This document shows, one piece after another, positions 1 through 8,103 of a stretch of DNA of 64,000 nt. Both the position numbers and the translations under genes were made by a program. The notes beneath the pieces are model-generated. The model was not told the origin of the DNA. It did no database searches and worked only from the letters and a program-made list of their open reading frames with translations. Within the stretch, counting starts at the first letter, position 1; each line of letters begins with the position of its first letter. The stretch is taken from contig JAJRWB010000041.1 in assembly GCA_024276995.1 (NCBI GenBank), forward strand, positions 27,015 to 91,014. Reading direction: 5' to 3'. This stretch comes from Candidatus Eiseniibacteriota bacterium. GTDB taxonomy: Bacteria > Orphanbacterota > Orphanbacteria > Orphanbacterales > Orphanbacteraceae.

Positions 1-86
1 ACGGAGCGAAGGCATGCACGGAGGTATTCGGCGGCGTTGAAGTTGATGATCCCGACGGTGAGCATCGGTCGGTCGCCGTCGCTCAT
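1..86 (-). CDS. Glycosyltransferase family 2, N-terminal fragment
   Basis: Only the first 28 codons lie in the window; the gene runs off its left edge. The start is ATG at 86, one base after the stop of the O-antigen ligase-like gene, so it is the next cistron of the polysaccharide operon. The visible peptide begins with a short polar lead, then VGIINFNAAEYLRACL, which matches the first beta strand and helix of GT-A fold family 2 glycosyltransferases (the usual 'V.I.NYN...L..CL.SL' opening). Identification rests on this motif and on context; the catalytic DXD region is not visible. Confidence 0.65.
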   Translation of the reverse strand, partial: MSDGDRPMLTVGIINFNAAEYLRACLRS

Positions 87-87
87 C

Positions 88-1497
88 TCACTCGACCGGA
101 ACGGGCCGCTTCGCCGCTTGGCGCCGGCGGGCGTCTCTCAAAATGCCGAGCGAAGCGCCGAGGGCGAAGATGAAATAGGAAATGCTGAGCGCCTTGTCGA
201 AAGTGAAGTTCGTCGTGGCGATGACGAGGAACTGAACGATATTCGCGGCGAATCCGATGACGAGACAGCGCGCGGTGGGATTGGTGACATCGGCGATGCC
301 CCTTCGCACGTTCCTGAAATACACGACGACAATCGACAAGAACGCGGCAAGACCGATGATTCCGATCTTCACGAGGAGGAGGAGATAGTTGTTGTGGATG
401 AACCACCAGCCGCCCTCCCGCTTCATGTAGAGCGGGTGGAAGAAGTTGAGCTGAAAACCGAACCCGTTTCCGAAGACCGGCCGGCGGGCGAACTCCGCGA
501 ACGCCAGTTTCCATTCGGTCAGCCTTACCTTCGTGGAAAGGTCGCGGCCGAGATTCGAAAACGTGAGGAACCTCTCCAGGAGCGCGCCGAAGGGGTCTTC
601 CACGCCCATCCGGGAGAGGCCGAACACGAGCGCCGTCAGCGTGATGAGCAGCGCGGCGAGAGTCTTTGCCGCCAGGGATCGGAACGCCGGCGGATCGAGC
701 TCCCGTGCTGCGGCGATGTACACGACGATCCCCCCGGCGAGAAAGCCGAGCCAGTACCCCCGCGTCATGCTCGCCAGGAGCTGGAGCATCATCGGCAGGA
801 TGAGCGCGGATGAGACGATTCTCGTCTTCCGGCCGGTGTGGAGCACGGCGAAGGAGAGGAGTACCACCGCGCAGAGGCCGGGATAGATCGAAAACCGGGC
901 GTCGAGGAGCCGAACGAATCCGTTCTGCGCGAAATAGACGATCCCGAACAACGATTCGACCGCAAGCGCCAACGCCAGGAGCGCGAAAATCAGTGTCACG
1001 CTTCGGTCGCACAGGTAGCGGATGAAGATCGGGACGAGACCGATGTAGAGATAAGGGAATGCCTCGATGGGCCATTGCCGGAACGTCGCACCGCCGGCGA
1101 TCCCCAGGATGATACCCATGAGCACGCTCGCCAGGAAGAAGCATACGGGCACATCCATTACGGTTCGTTCGGGAAAGAGGAGCGAGCGAAGGGCCAGCCT
1201 GGAGTAGTCGCGAAAAACGATCACCGTGGAGAGCCCCGCCATCCCGCCGAGGACGAAGCGTTGCCTCAGGCCGGTGAAGGGAAAAAGGAAGCCCGCGAAT
1301 ATGAAGATTCCGAGAAGGACCGGAATGGGCATGAGGAAAAGGAGTCCCACCAGACACGCACATCCGAGGATGACCAGCTGTTCGAAGGAAAGGTGGTAGA
1401 CGAGAAGGACCGCGGCCGCCTGGACGAGGACCAGGGCGGCGAGGGAGATGGTCCAGCATGTGAGCGATCGACCGCCTTGAGCCGGGGAGAGAATCAC
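88..1497 (-). CDS. O-antigen ligase / polymerase-like membrane protein
   Basis: A 469-residue polytopic membrane protein with roughly ten to twelve hydrophobic segments. A long extracytoplasmic loop in the second half contains 'RLTEWKLAFAEFARRPVFGNGFG', the pattern of Wzy_C/WaaL-type proteins (an Arg-rich loop followed by 'P..G.G'). Such proteins ligate O-antigen to lipid A core or polymerise surface polysaccharide on the periplasmic face. The ATG at 1497 overlaps the stop of the Wzz-like gene by 4 bp, and the next gene starts one base after its stop, so it sits inside a coupled operon. Ligase and polymerase cannot be told apart from sequence alone. Confidence 0.75.
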   Translation of the reverse strand: MILSPAQGGRSLTCWTISLAALVLVQAAAVLLVYHLSFEQLVILGCACLVGLLFLMPIPVLLGIFIFAGFLFPFTGLRQRFVLGGMAGLSTVIVFRDYSRLALRSLLFPERTVMDVPVCFFLASVLMGIILGIAGGATFRQWPIEAFPYLYIGLVPIFIRYLCDRSVTLIFALLALALAVESLFGIVYFAQNGFVRLLDARFSIYPGLCAVVLLSFAVLHTGRKTRIVSSALILPMMLQLLASMTRGYWLGFLAGGIVVYIAAARELDPPAFRSLAAKTLAALLITLTALVFGLSRMGVEDPFGALLERFLTFSNLGRDLSTKVRLTEWKLAFAEFARRPVFGNGFGFQLNFFHPLYMKREGGWWFIHNNYLLLLVKIGIIGLAAFLSIVVVYFRNVRRGIADVTNPTARCLVIGFAANIVQFLVIATTNFTFDKALSISYFIFALGASLGILRDARRRQAAKRPVPVE

Positions 1498-2699
1498 GGT
1501 TTCCGATTCCGGTCCCGCGAACGAGAGTCCGAGAAGACGTCGCGAAAGAAGTGGAAAGCCGATCTCATGTCGTGTCCCACCGTCGGGGAGGACGGCCGTG
1601 GGCCGGGGCGGGAACCACCCCCTTCCGCGGCGAAGGCGAGCGCGAGGCCGGACAATCCGCCGAGCACGGCCCCGGCGAGCACGATGAGAGTGCGCTTCGG
1701 TTTCTCCCGCCGGATCGGAGGCGTCGCCCGGTCGAGGATCTCGACGGTGGACACGTCTCTCGCCTCGTGGATTCTCGCCTGTTCGTACTGCTCGATCAGC
1801 AGCGCGTACAGCTTGCTCTCCATTTCAAGCTCGCGGGCGAGCCGCAGCATCTCCATCTTGATGGACGGAATATCTTGGAGGGCGACATAGATCGATGCCG
1901 AATCTTGTTGAACCTGGGACGAGATCATCTCCCTCACACGCGTTTTCAATTCCCGGATCTCTCTTTTCAGGAGCTGCGCGGTCGGATGGTCTTCGGTCAG
2001 TTCACCGCGCAGCACGTCGAGGCGGACCTCCCTGTCGGTGATCTCGGAGAGGAGGTCCGACGCCGCCTCGATCGCGGCCTTCGTCTGCTCCGGCAGCTCC
2101 ACCGACGAGTATTCCTCCTCGAAAGCGCGCAGTTTCTCCTCTTTCTTCGCGAGTTCCGCCTTCGACTCCTCGAGACGGCCCTCGATGAAGGAGCGGGTCC
2201 TGGCGGCCCGCGTCGTTCTTTGTTCCCTGTTGAACCGGTCGAGCGCATCGATGTAGCTGTTCACGATCGCCGCCGAACGCTCGGGCGATCTCGCCAGCGC
2301 GCCGACGAAAATCACCCCTTCGGGGCTGACCGAGAAGCGAGTCCGGTTCGCGAGGATCCTGGTGGCGGTCTCCAATTCGCTGGCGCGGTACACTTCCTCC
2401 AGATCGTTCTCTTCGACCACCTTTTCGCGAACCGTCCGGCTCTCCATGATGCGAACGAGGATCTCGGATGGCGTGCCCGATTGAACGTAGGTCGCCAGCA
2501 GGGGGTTCTGGGCGACCATCGTGCTGAGCAGCGAAAGATCTCCGCCGGTGTCTTCCGGGGGTAGAATGCTCGCCTTCGCCATGTACCATTTGGGCAGCAC
2601 CAGGCTGATCACGGCGCACACCACCGCCAGCCCGGCGAGATTAGCCAAGATCAGCCGCCTGTGGCGGAAAGCGATTCGAATCGATTGGACTGTGGACAT
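1494..2699 (-). CDS. Wzz/GumC-type polysaccharide chain-length determinant
   Basis: A 401-residue polysaccharide co-polymerase. It has an N-terminal transmembrane helix (about residues 18-36) and a periplasmic region that begins with the Wzz signature (YMAKASILPPED). A long coiled-coil section (about 170-320) is rich in Glu, Lys and Arg, and a second helix near residue 340 is followed by a short basic cytoplasmic tail. There is no C-terminal Walker-type tyrosine kinase domain, so it resembles a stand-alone Wzz rather than a full BY-kinase. It would set chain length of the polymer handled by the neighbouring ligase/polymerase. It overlaps that gene by 4 bp; 57 bp separate it from the sulfotransferase gene upstream. 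Confidence 0.8.
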   Translation of the reverse strand: MSTVQSIRIAFRHRRLILANLAGLAVVCAVISLVLPKWYMAKASILPPEDTGGDLSLLSTMVAQNPLLATYVQSGTPSEILVRIMESRTVREKVVEENDLEEVYRASELETATRILANRTRFSVSPEGVIFVGALARSPERSAAIVNSYIDALDRFNREQRTTRAARTRSFIEGRLEESKAELAKKEEKLRAFEEEYSSVELPEQTKAAIEAASDLLSEITDREVRLDVLRGELTEDHPTAQLLKREIRELKTRVREMISSQVQQDSASIYVALQDIPSIKMEMLRLARELEMESKLYALLIEQYEQARIHEARDVSTVEILDRATPPIRREKPKRTLIVLAGAVLGGLSGLALAFAAEGGGSRPGPRPSSPTVGHDMRSAFHFFRDVFSDSRSRDRNRKP

Positions 2700-2756
2700 G
2701 GTGTTGCGACGGTACTACCGCGCCGGAACAGGGTCAAGAGCAAAGAGCGCGTAACC

Positions 2757-3608
2757 TTAGTATTCGAATACCTTTAGGCGGGAGGCGACGGTTCGGGCGA
2801 AGTGGAGCAGCTCGTCGTCGGTCTTCCAGGCGAAAGCCCGCGAGCGATCGGCGAGATCCGCCGCGGAGGCGAGGTCTCCGGGGGTGCATTCGAGTTCGCA
2901 GAACGAAACGATCCGGGAGAGGATCTCCTCCGGCGCGCGGAGCAGCTCTTCGAACCGAACGACGAGCCCGGAATCGCCGATCGAATCGATGTGACGGCGG
3001 CCTTCGCGCATGTATTCCTCCCAGAGCGAGAAACCCCCTTCCAGCGACCGGCATCGGAGGGAGTCGGTGAATCCGTCGCGCCGCGGCCTGAGCCAGTACG
3101 AAGGCCCTCCCCGCCGGAGTCGTTCCGTTCGCTTCCGGAGGATGACTCCCTGCCTCACCCTCAGGCTGTTCGCCACGTCGACGCCGTGTCTTTCCACGCA
3201 GATCACCCTGGCATCGGGGAAGAGGCGCAACCACACCGGAAGGGTGATCGTGTTGCGCGGATCTTTCCAGCCCCACGGACGGGAGATCCGGAAAACCGAT
3301 CTGTCGAGAATGTACCGGGGAATCCCCAGATAGGAGGCCGCGTGGATCGTTCCGATATGCCCTTTCAGGTATCGGGTCACGGGATCGATCAGGTCGGGCC
3401 GTTCGAGGAGGGAACCGAAAGGAGACGGATTGTCCCAGGAAGCCGACGCCTGGGAGAGGAGCCAGTTGTTCAGGTTGAAGAAGAGAACCGCCTCGTGATT
3501 GCCCTCCTTCTTCCATCCCACGAAGAGACCGAGCGATTCGAGCATACGGGTCAGGAGCGCTGTTCCCGAACGGTGCATTCCCATGATGATGATCGGCGGG
3601 CGGTTCAT
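2757..3608 (-). CDS. Sulfotransferase family protein
   Basis: About 283 residues. The N-terminus PPIIIMGMHRSGTALLTRML is the 5'-phosphosulfate (PAPS) binding loop of sulfotransferases. A second typical element, 'ARVICVERHGVDVANSLRVRQG', follows around residue 145 and resembles the 3'-phosphate site. PAPS-dependent sulfotransferases move sulfate to sugar or protein hydroxyls; in this operon the likely acceptor is the polysaccharide or its lipid-linked repeat (inference). I chose ATG 3608 because it makes a 4-bp ATGA overlap with the upstream glycosyltransferase; ATG 3620 would add four residues. A longer in-frame extension upstream has no family similarity. Confidence 0.8.
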   Translation of the reverse strand: MNRPPIIIMGMHRSGTALLTRMLESLGLFVGWKKEGNHEAVLFFNLNNWLLSQASASWDNPSPFGSLLERPDLIDPVTRYLKGHIGTIHAASYLGIPRYILDRSVFRISRPWGWKDPRNTITLPVWLRLFPDARVICVERHGVDVANSLRVRQGVILRKRTERLRRGGPSYWLRPRRDGFTDSLRCRSLEGGFSLWEEYMREGRRHIDSIGDSGLVVRFEELLRAPEEILSRIVSFCELECTPGDLASAADLADRSRAFAWKTDDELLHFARTVASRLKVFEY

Positions 3609-4621
3609 CGCGCTTTCCATTCTTTCACCGCCCGCTCGAACTCCGAGACGTACCGGCGGGCGGCGGACGACCAATCGAATCGCGCGGCGCGTTCGAGCCC
3701 CTTCTCCCTCATCGAGTCGCGCACGGCGCCGTCGTTCACGAGGAGCGTCATGGCGTTGCGGATCGCTCCCGTCGAGCGTGGATCGACGAGGATGGCGGCG
3801 TTCCCGGCGATTTCGGGGCAGGCGGTCGTGTTCGACGTGATCACCGGGCAGCCGCACGCCATCGCTTCGAGAATGGGCAATCCGAATCCTTCATGGAGCG
3901 ATGGGAACACGAAGGCCGTCGCTTCGCGATAGATCCGCGCGAGTTCCGCCCGGTCGAGTTTTTCGCGGATAATCGTAACATGCTCCGAATCGACGGTGCC
4001 ACCGAAGCCGGGAAGAACAAGCAGCAAACGAATCGCGCCTTTTCCGGTAATTTTCGAAAACGCTTCGACAATCCGCCCCACATTCTTGACCGGCTGGTAT
4101 TGGGAGACATGAAGCAGGTAGGGATCTTTTCGCCCCGGTCGATCGTCGAGGGGGTAGAAGATCTTCCGGTCGACTCCGTGATGAATCACTCGTATTCGGT
4201 CGGCTTCGAGACCCACGGCGCTGGATAATTCCCTTCTCGAGTAATCGGAAACGGCGATGAAGTGAAATCGCCTCGTATCGATCCGTTTCCAGGCCCGGAG
4301 CAGCCGGCGCCGTTCGACGGCACCGCGGATCCGTGCATCCCAGCCCGACCGGTACTCGTTTCCCGGGAGGGAGAAGGCGCGCGCGCCGTGAAGCGTGACC
4401 ACCACGGGGGCGGCCGCTTTTTGGAGGACCGCGAGCGGGGGGTGCCCTCCCGACGCACGGTGATCCCAGAAGAGATCGACCGTCGAGTCTGCGACGCGGC
4501 ACTCGTCGATGTCCACGACCCGTACGCCCCGCCGTTCCATGCCCGCGGCGATCGACTCGCGCACCGTTCTCATGCTGATCGCTTCATCCGGTCGGCGGAT
4601 CACTCCTGCAACCCATTTCAC
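3605..4621 (-). CDS. Glycosyltransferase family 4 (GT-B)
   Basis: About 338 residues with a GT-B layout. The N-terminal half carries 'VVVTLHGARAFSLP' and 'FIAVSDYSRREL', and the linker has 'VIHHGVD'. The C-terminal half has 'YLLHVSQYQPVKNV' and the retaining GT4 donor-site motif 'HEGFGLPILEAMACGCPVI', with the E-x7-E pattern. It would add a hexose to the repeat unit at the cytoplasmic membrane. The start is the GTG at 4621, whose GTGA overlaps the flippase stop. A longer open frame reaching 4888 is non-homologous and lies inside the flippase gene. Donor and acceptor cannot be predicted. Confidence 0.85.
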   Translation of the reverse strand: MKWVAGVIRRPDEAISMRTVRESIAAGMERRGVRVVDIDECRVADSTVDLFWDHRASGGHPPLAVLQKAAAPVVVTLHGARAFSLPGNEYRSGWDARIRGAVERRRLLRAWKRIDTRRFHFIAVSDYSRRELSSAVGLEADRIRVIHHGVDRKIFYPLDDRPGRKDPYLLHVSQYQPVKNVGRIVEAFSKITGKGAIRLLLVLPGFGGTVDSEHVTIIREKLDRAELARIYREATAFVFPSLHEGFGLPILEAMACGCPVITSNTTACPEIAGNAAILVDPRSTGAIRNAMTLLVNDGAVRDSMREKGLERAARFDWSSAARRYVSEFERAVKEWKAR

Positions 4622-5979
4622 CGGCGTCTCCTCCCGCGCGGAAAAACGGATCCGAGGAGCAGCGTCGCGTCGATGCCGGTCAGTTTTCCGGCGTAGAAGG
4701 CCGCGTAGAGGTTGAGGAAGAGGCTGCTCACGGCCGTCGCGGCGGCCGCGCCCTCGATCCCGTACCGCGGGATGAGTATCCCGTTGAGCGCGACGTTGAG
4801 AATCACCGCGAATGTCGCCCCGCGGGCGGCCCGTTTCTCGTGGCCCGTCATGATGAGGAGAATTCCGCCGGAGGGAGCCTGGGTGCACAGAAGCAACCCG
4901 GTCGCCAGGATGACCAACGCCCTATACCCGCCCGGGAACTCCGGCCCGAACACCGCGAGGAATGGACCGCCCACCATCACGAGAAAGCCCCAGACGAACA
5001 ACGAGACCAGGAAAGTTACTCGGGACATGCGTCTCACCAGGCTTTGCAGCCTGCTGATTTCCCCGCCGGCGAAAAGAGTGGAAACCGCCGGACCGAGGAC
5101 GATGTTGGCGCACACGAGCGCCAGGAAGGCGAACCATGCTCCCCGCGCCGCGATGGCGTACACTCCAACCTCTTCCGGCGTCCTGAGGATGCCGAGCATC
5201 ACCGTGTCGGTCCTGGAGCTGAGGATATGCATCCCGCTCAGGAAGAGAAGCATCCGCCCGCTCCGACGCCAGTCCGCCGACCGGTATTCGGGCTTCGTTT
5301 CCGACACTTTCTCGGGGAGATATCGCCTCAGCAGGGCGAACGACACCCCGAGCGCAGCGGTCATGGCCGCCACATTCAACGCGAGAGCCGGCTCCGCTCC
5401 GATCCCGGGCCCCGCCAGCAGTCGGATCGCGGTGAGGGATGTGGCCAGCAGGAACGGCCGGAGGATGAATTCCGGGATTTGTCCCGGCACGACTCTGCAA
5501 AGGCCCTGGATCGCCGATTGAAGGACGCGGGTCAATGCCGCCGCCGGGATGAAGAGGAGGCCGATGAGATAGGCCCCCGGCGCGATCGTGCCTTCACGGA
5601 TCGGCGTGAAAAGGATAACCGGAGTTGCGCAGGCGATGATCGCGATCGAGAGGAGCAGCGCCCGGCGACTCGACCAGCCGAGGATCCCGCGCAGCAATCC
5701 CCACTCCGACTTCGCGACGAAGGCGGCGACCTCACGGACGAGAAGCCTGTCGAGACCGAAAAGCGCCACCATGCTTCCGATCGAAACCCATGCCATCACG
5801 AACGAGTAGACGCCATAGTCTCCGGCCCCGAGAATCCGCGCCATGACGATGCTGTTGAGGAAAAGGAGGATCACGGAAGCGATTTTCAAGACGAACGTGC
5901 CGGCGAGGTTCCGGCCGATCGGCCGGCCGAGAACCGAATCGATTTCCCTGCCCAGGAAGGTCCGGATGGTTCCTCTCAT
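4618..5979 (-). CDS. Wzx-like oligosaccharide flippase (MATE/MOP superfamily)
   Basis: A 453-residue polytopic protein with about 12-14 hydrophobic segments. It opens with the polysaccharide-flippase N-terminus (LAGTFVLKIASVILLFLNSI, then MARILGAGDYGVYSF), where 'LG..YG.Y' is the family hallmark. It would flip undecaprenyl-linked repeat units to the periplasm for polymerisation. It is the first visible gene of the minus-strand polysaccharide operon, with the GT4 gene overlapping its stop by 4 bp. The start ATG at 5979 lies beside a TATCGATA palindrome (about 5984-5991) in the 176-bp divergent gap to the methyltransferase gene. Confidence 0.85.
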   Translation of the reverse strand: MRGTIRTFLGREIDSVLGRPIGRNLAGTFVLKIASVILLFLNSIVMARILGAGDYGVYSFVMAWVSIGSMVALFGLDRLLVREVAAFVAKSEWGLLRGILGWSSRRALLLSIAIIACATPVILFTPIREGTIAPGAYLIGLLFIPAAALTRVLQSAIQGLCRVVPGQIPEFILRPFLLATSLTAIRLLAGPGIGAEPALALNVAAMTAALGVSFALLRRYLPEKVSETKPEYRSADWRRSGRMLLFLSGMHILSSRTDTVMLGILRTPEEVGVYAIAARGAWFAFLALVCANIVLGPAVSTLFAGGEISRLQSLVRRMSRVTFLVSLFVWGFLVMVGGPFLAVFGPEFPGGYRALVILATGLLLCTQAPSGGILLIMTGHEKRAARGATFAVILNVALNGILIPRYGIEGAAAATAVSSLFLNLYAAFYAGKLTGIDATLLLGSVFPRGRRRR

Positions 5980-6074
5980 GCCCTATCGATAGGACGGGAC
6001 CCTGGAAAAGAAAAGAAGTTTTTCCGGTGGAAGGCGCATGCTCGAACGACTTTCGACGCGGCCCGCATGGCACC

Positions 6075-6103
6075 TTCGCTCTTCGACGCCGACCATGTAG
6101 AAT
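6075..6103 (+). promoter_or_regulatory. Possible sigma70-type promoter for the methyltransferase gene
   Basis: TTCGCT (6075-6080), a 17-bp spacer and TAGAAT (6098-6103) sit in the divergent intergenic region about 50 bp before the methyltransferase start. The -10 matches five of six consensus bases but the -35 only three, so this is a weak prediction. Confidence 0.3.
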
Positions 6104-6155
6104 GGGTGACACTCTGTTCTCCCGTGATCCGGCGGCCTGATCAGACAGGATCGAT

Positions 6156-7223
6156 GTGAAGATGGAAACGTCATTTCACGGCTACGCGTGCCCTTCGTGC
6201 GGCGAAAGCCCTGGCTTTTCGGGCGATTCACCCTCCTGCGCCCGGTGCGGCGCCGCCTGGAGCCGCTACGGTGGCGTTGTCGACTTCACCGGAAAGGAAC
6301 AGTACTGGGGAGAGATTCCGCGATCGGAGATGGAGGAACTCGTTCGACGCGCCGAGAGGGATGGATGGCGCCGGGCGCTCGCCGGGGGCTACGGCGGGCT
6401 CGATGCGTACAACCGGAAAGTGTACGTGGACAAGGAGAAGCGGCGCGGCGATTTCAAGCGGCTCTTGCCGATGACGCGGGAGTGGCGCGTGCTCGATGTC
6501 GGCTGTGGCTTGGGGAGCATAACGGCGTCGCTCGCGCTGGACGCGGCGGAAGTGTACGCCTTCGATCCGGCGCGGGAGCGGGCGGCGTTTTGCGCCCTCA
6601 GGGCCGGGCAGGATCGTCTCGACAACGTTACCGTCGCGGCGGCGGACGTATTCAACGCCCCTTATCGCGGCGGATATTTCGACATGGCCGTCGTATGCGG
6701 CGTTATGGAGTGGTTCGCCGAGTTCCGCGGGGGAGGCGATCCCCGTGAAGTGCAGCGCGACGGCCTCGCGCGCATTCTCTCCCTTCTCAAGCCGGGGGGA
6801 TACCTTTACCTCGCCATCGAGAATCGATTTGGTCTCAACTATCTCCTCGGCCATCCCGATCCGCATTCCGGCCTCCGCTTCGCCACATTCCTTCCGCTCG
6901 CCGCTGCGAATATCTACTCGAAACTGGTTCGACGAAGGCCGTATCGCGTCCCGATCCACTCCCCCCGCGGCCTGAGCCGCCTGGCCGCCGACGCCGGATT
7001 TATCGTGGACCGCCTCTATTATCCCGCGCCCCACTATCACCTGCCCGTCTATTTCCTCCCGCTCGAATCGCGCGACTCGTGGCGTTTCTTCCTCGACGGG
7101 ATCGCCATTCGAAACTCGATCTCGAAGGAGATCGCACATTTCGGCGCGCGGGCCGCCGCCTTCCTCGGGATGCAGGGGACGGTCGCGCCGGCCATCGCCA
7201 TGATCGCGAGGAGACCGGCATGA
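6156..7223 (+). CDS. Class I SAM-dependent methyltransferase with N-terminal zinc ribbon
   Basis: 355 residues. The N-terminal 35 residues hold two CXXC pairs (CPSCG and CARCG) that form a rubredoxin-like zinc ribbon of the Trm112/Methyltransf_11-associated type. The Rossmann domain follows, with motif I 'VLDVGCGLGS' (about 112-121), an acidic motif II ('VYAFDPARE') and 'LKPGGYLYLAIENR' near residue 210. This last pattern is common in methyltransferases acting on sugars or other small molecules in surface-glycan loci. Start: GTG 6156, with AGGA 7 bp upstream; ATG 6162 is an alternative. It overlaps the phosphotransferase gene by 4 bp, so the two proteins are probably made together. The substrate is unknown. 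Confidence 0.8.
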   Translation: MKMETSFHGYACPSCGESPGFSGDSPSCARCGAAWSRYGGVVDFTGKEQYWGEIPRSEMEELVRRAERDGWRRALAGGYGGLDAYNRKVYVDKEKRRGDFKRLLPMTREWRVLDVGCGLGSITASLALDAAEVYAFDPARERAAFCALRAGQDRLDNVTVAAADVFNAPYRGGYFDMAVVCGVMEWFAEFRGGGDPREVQRDGLARILSLLKPGGYLYLAIENRFGLNYLLGHPDPHSGLRFATFLPLAAANIYSKLVRRRPYRVPIHSPRGLSRLAADAGFIVDRLYYPAPHYHLPVYFLPLESRDSWRFFLDGIAIRNSISKEIAHFGARAAAFLGMQGTVAPAIAMIARRPA

Positions 7224-8059
7224 TCGATCGGATCATCGAGCTTCTCGAACGGACCGGACTCGACACGTCTTCGCCCCCCTCGCTCGATCGGCGCCGGGTG
7301 GTGGTCGAGGCGACTTCGAAGGCCGTCGTCTACTTCCTCCTCGAGCCGGAGGCGGTCGTCGCATCGCTTGTCGCCAAGCTCTCCCACCATCCGCGTTTCG
7401 ATGAACCGATTCGCGCCGAGGCGAGACGGATGGAAGAGCTGCGATCGAGATGCGGCGACCGCCGGATCGGTATTCCGAGGGTTCGCCTGGTCGGTGAGTT
7501 GGAAGGGAGGGCGCTCGTGGTCACCGACGGAATCCCGGGGCGGAACATGGCGAGCGAAATCCGCGCGGCGGTGTTCGGCGGCGGGAAGAGGATGAACCGC
7601 CATTTCCGGGCGGCCTCGAACTGGCTGCGGTCGTTTCGATCGGTCCTCGCCGTCGGGCCGGATACCGTGCCGGCCCACGGCGACTTCGGACCCCGGAATA
7701 TCCTCGTCGGCGGGCATTCGGTTTCGGGCGTCGTCGACTGGGAGTACTTCGAAACGAGCGGCGATCGGGCGCTCGATGCGGGCAATTTCGTCCTCAATTA
7801 CCTGAAGCTTTCCCGTCCGAAAAGGTCCGGGTCGTTCCCGTGGCGCGGCATCGAGAAAGTGCTGGCCGGGAAGGGGGAAGCGACCCGAATCGCGACACGG
7901 TTTCTCCGGGAACACGGAACCGCGGGGGGGAAGGATGGGGCGAAGGAAGTTCTACGTCGATTCGGAGAACTCGCCTTCGAAGAGGGAAACCGCCTACCCG
8001 TCTTTTCCGCGATCCGCTCGGAACCGGATCGATGGAAAGAGCTTCTCGATCGAATGTGA
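7220..8059 (+). CDS. APH/choline-kinase-like phosphotransferase
   Basis: About 279 residues starting at ATG 7220, which makes an ATGA overlap with the methyltransferase stop. The catalytic loop 'VPAHGDFGPRNILV' (about residues 151-164) has the HGD.....N pattern, and 'GVVDWEYFE' supplies the metal-binding Asp of protein-kinase-like phosphotransferases. The N-terminal nucleotide lobe is short and diverged. Family members phosphorylate aminoglycosides, choline, homoserine or sugars. Here, beside a methyltransferase and a polysaccharide locus, a small-molecule or glycan substrate is more likely than an antibiotic, but this is inference. Confidence 0.75.
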   Translation: MIDRIIELLERTGLDTSSPPSLDRRRVVVEATSKAVVYFLLEPEAVVASLVAKLSHHPRFDEPIRAEARRMEELRSRCGDRRIGIPRVRLVGELEGRALVVTDGIPGRNMASEIRAAVFGGGKRMNRHFRAASNWLRSFRSVLAVGPDTVPAHGDFGPRNILVGGHSVSGVVDWEYFETSGDRALDAGNFVLNYLKLSRPKRSGSFPWRGIEKVLAGKGEATRIATRFLREHGTAGGKDGAKEVLRRFGELAFEEGNRLPVFSAIRSEPDRWKELLDRM

Positions 8060-8103
8060 CGCCGGCGTCGGCGACGGATCATTCGCGGCGCCGTTTTCGA
8101 TGA

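Noticed and set aside
7220..8059. Antibiotic-resistance aminoglycoside phosphotransferase
   Set aside because: Only generic kinase-fold motifs match, and the location is a chromosomal glycan neighbourhood with no mobile element.
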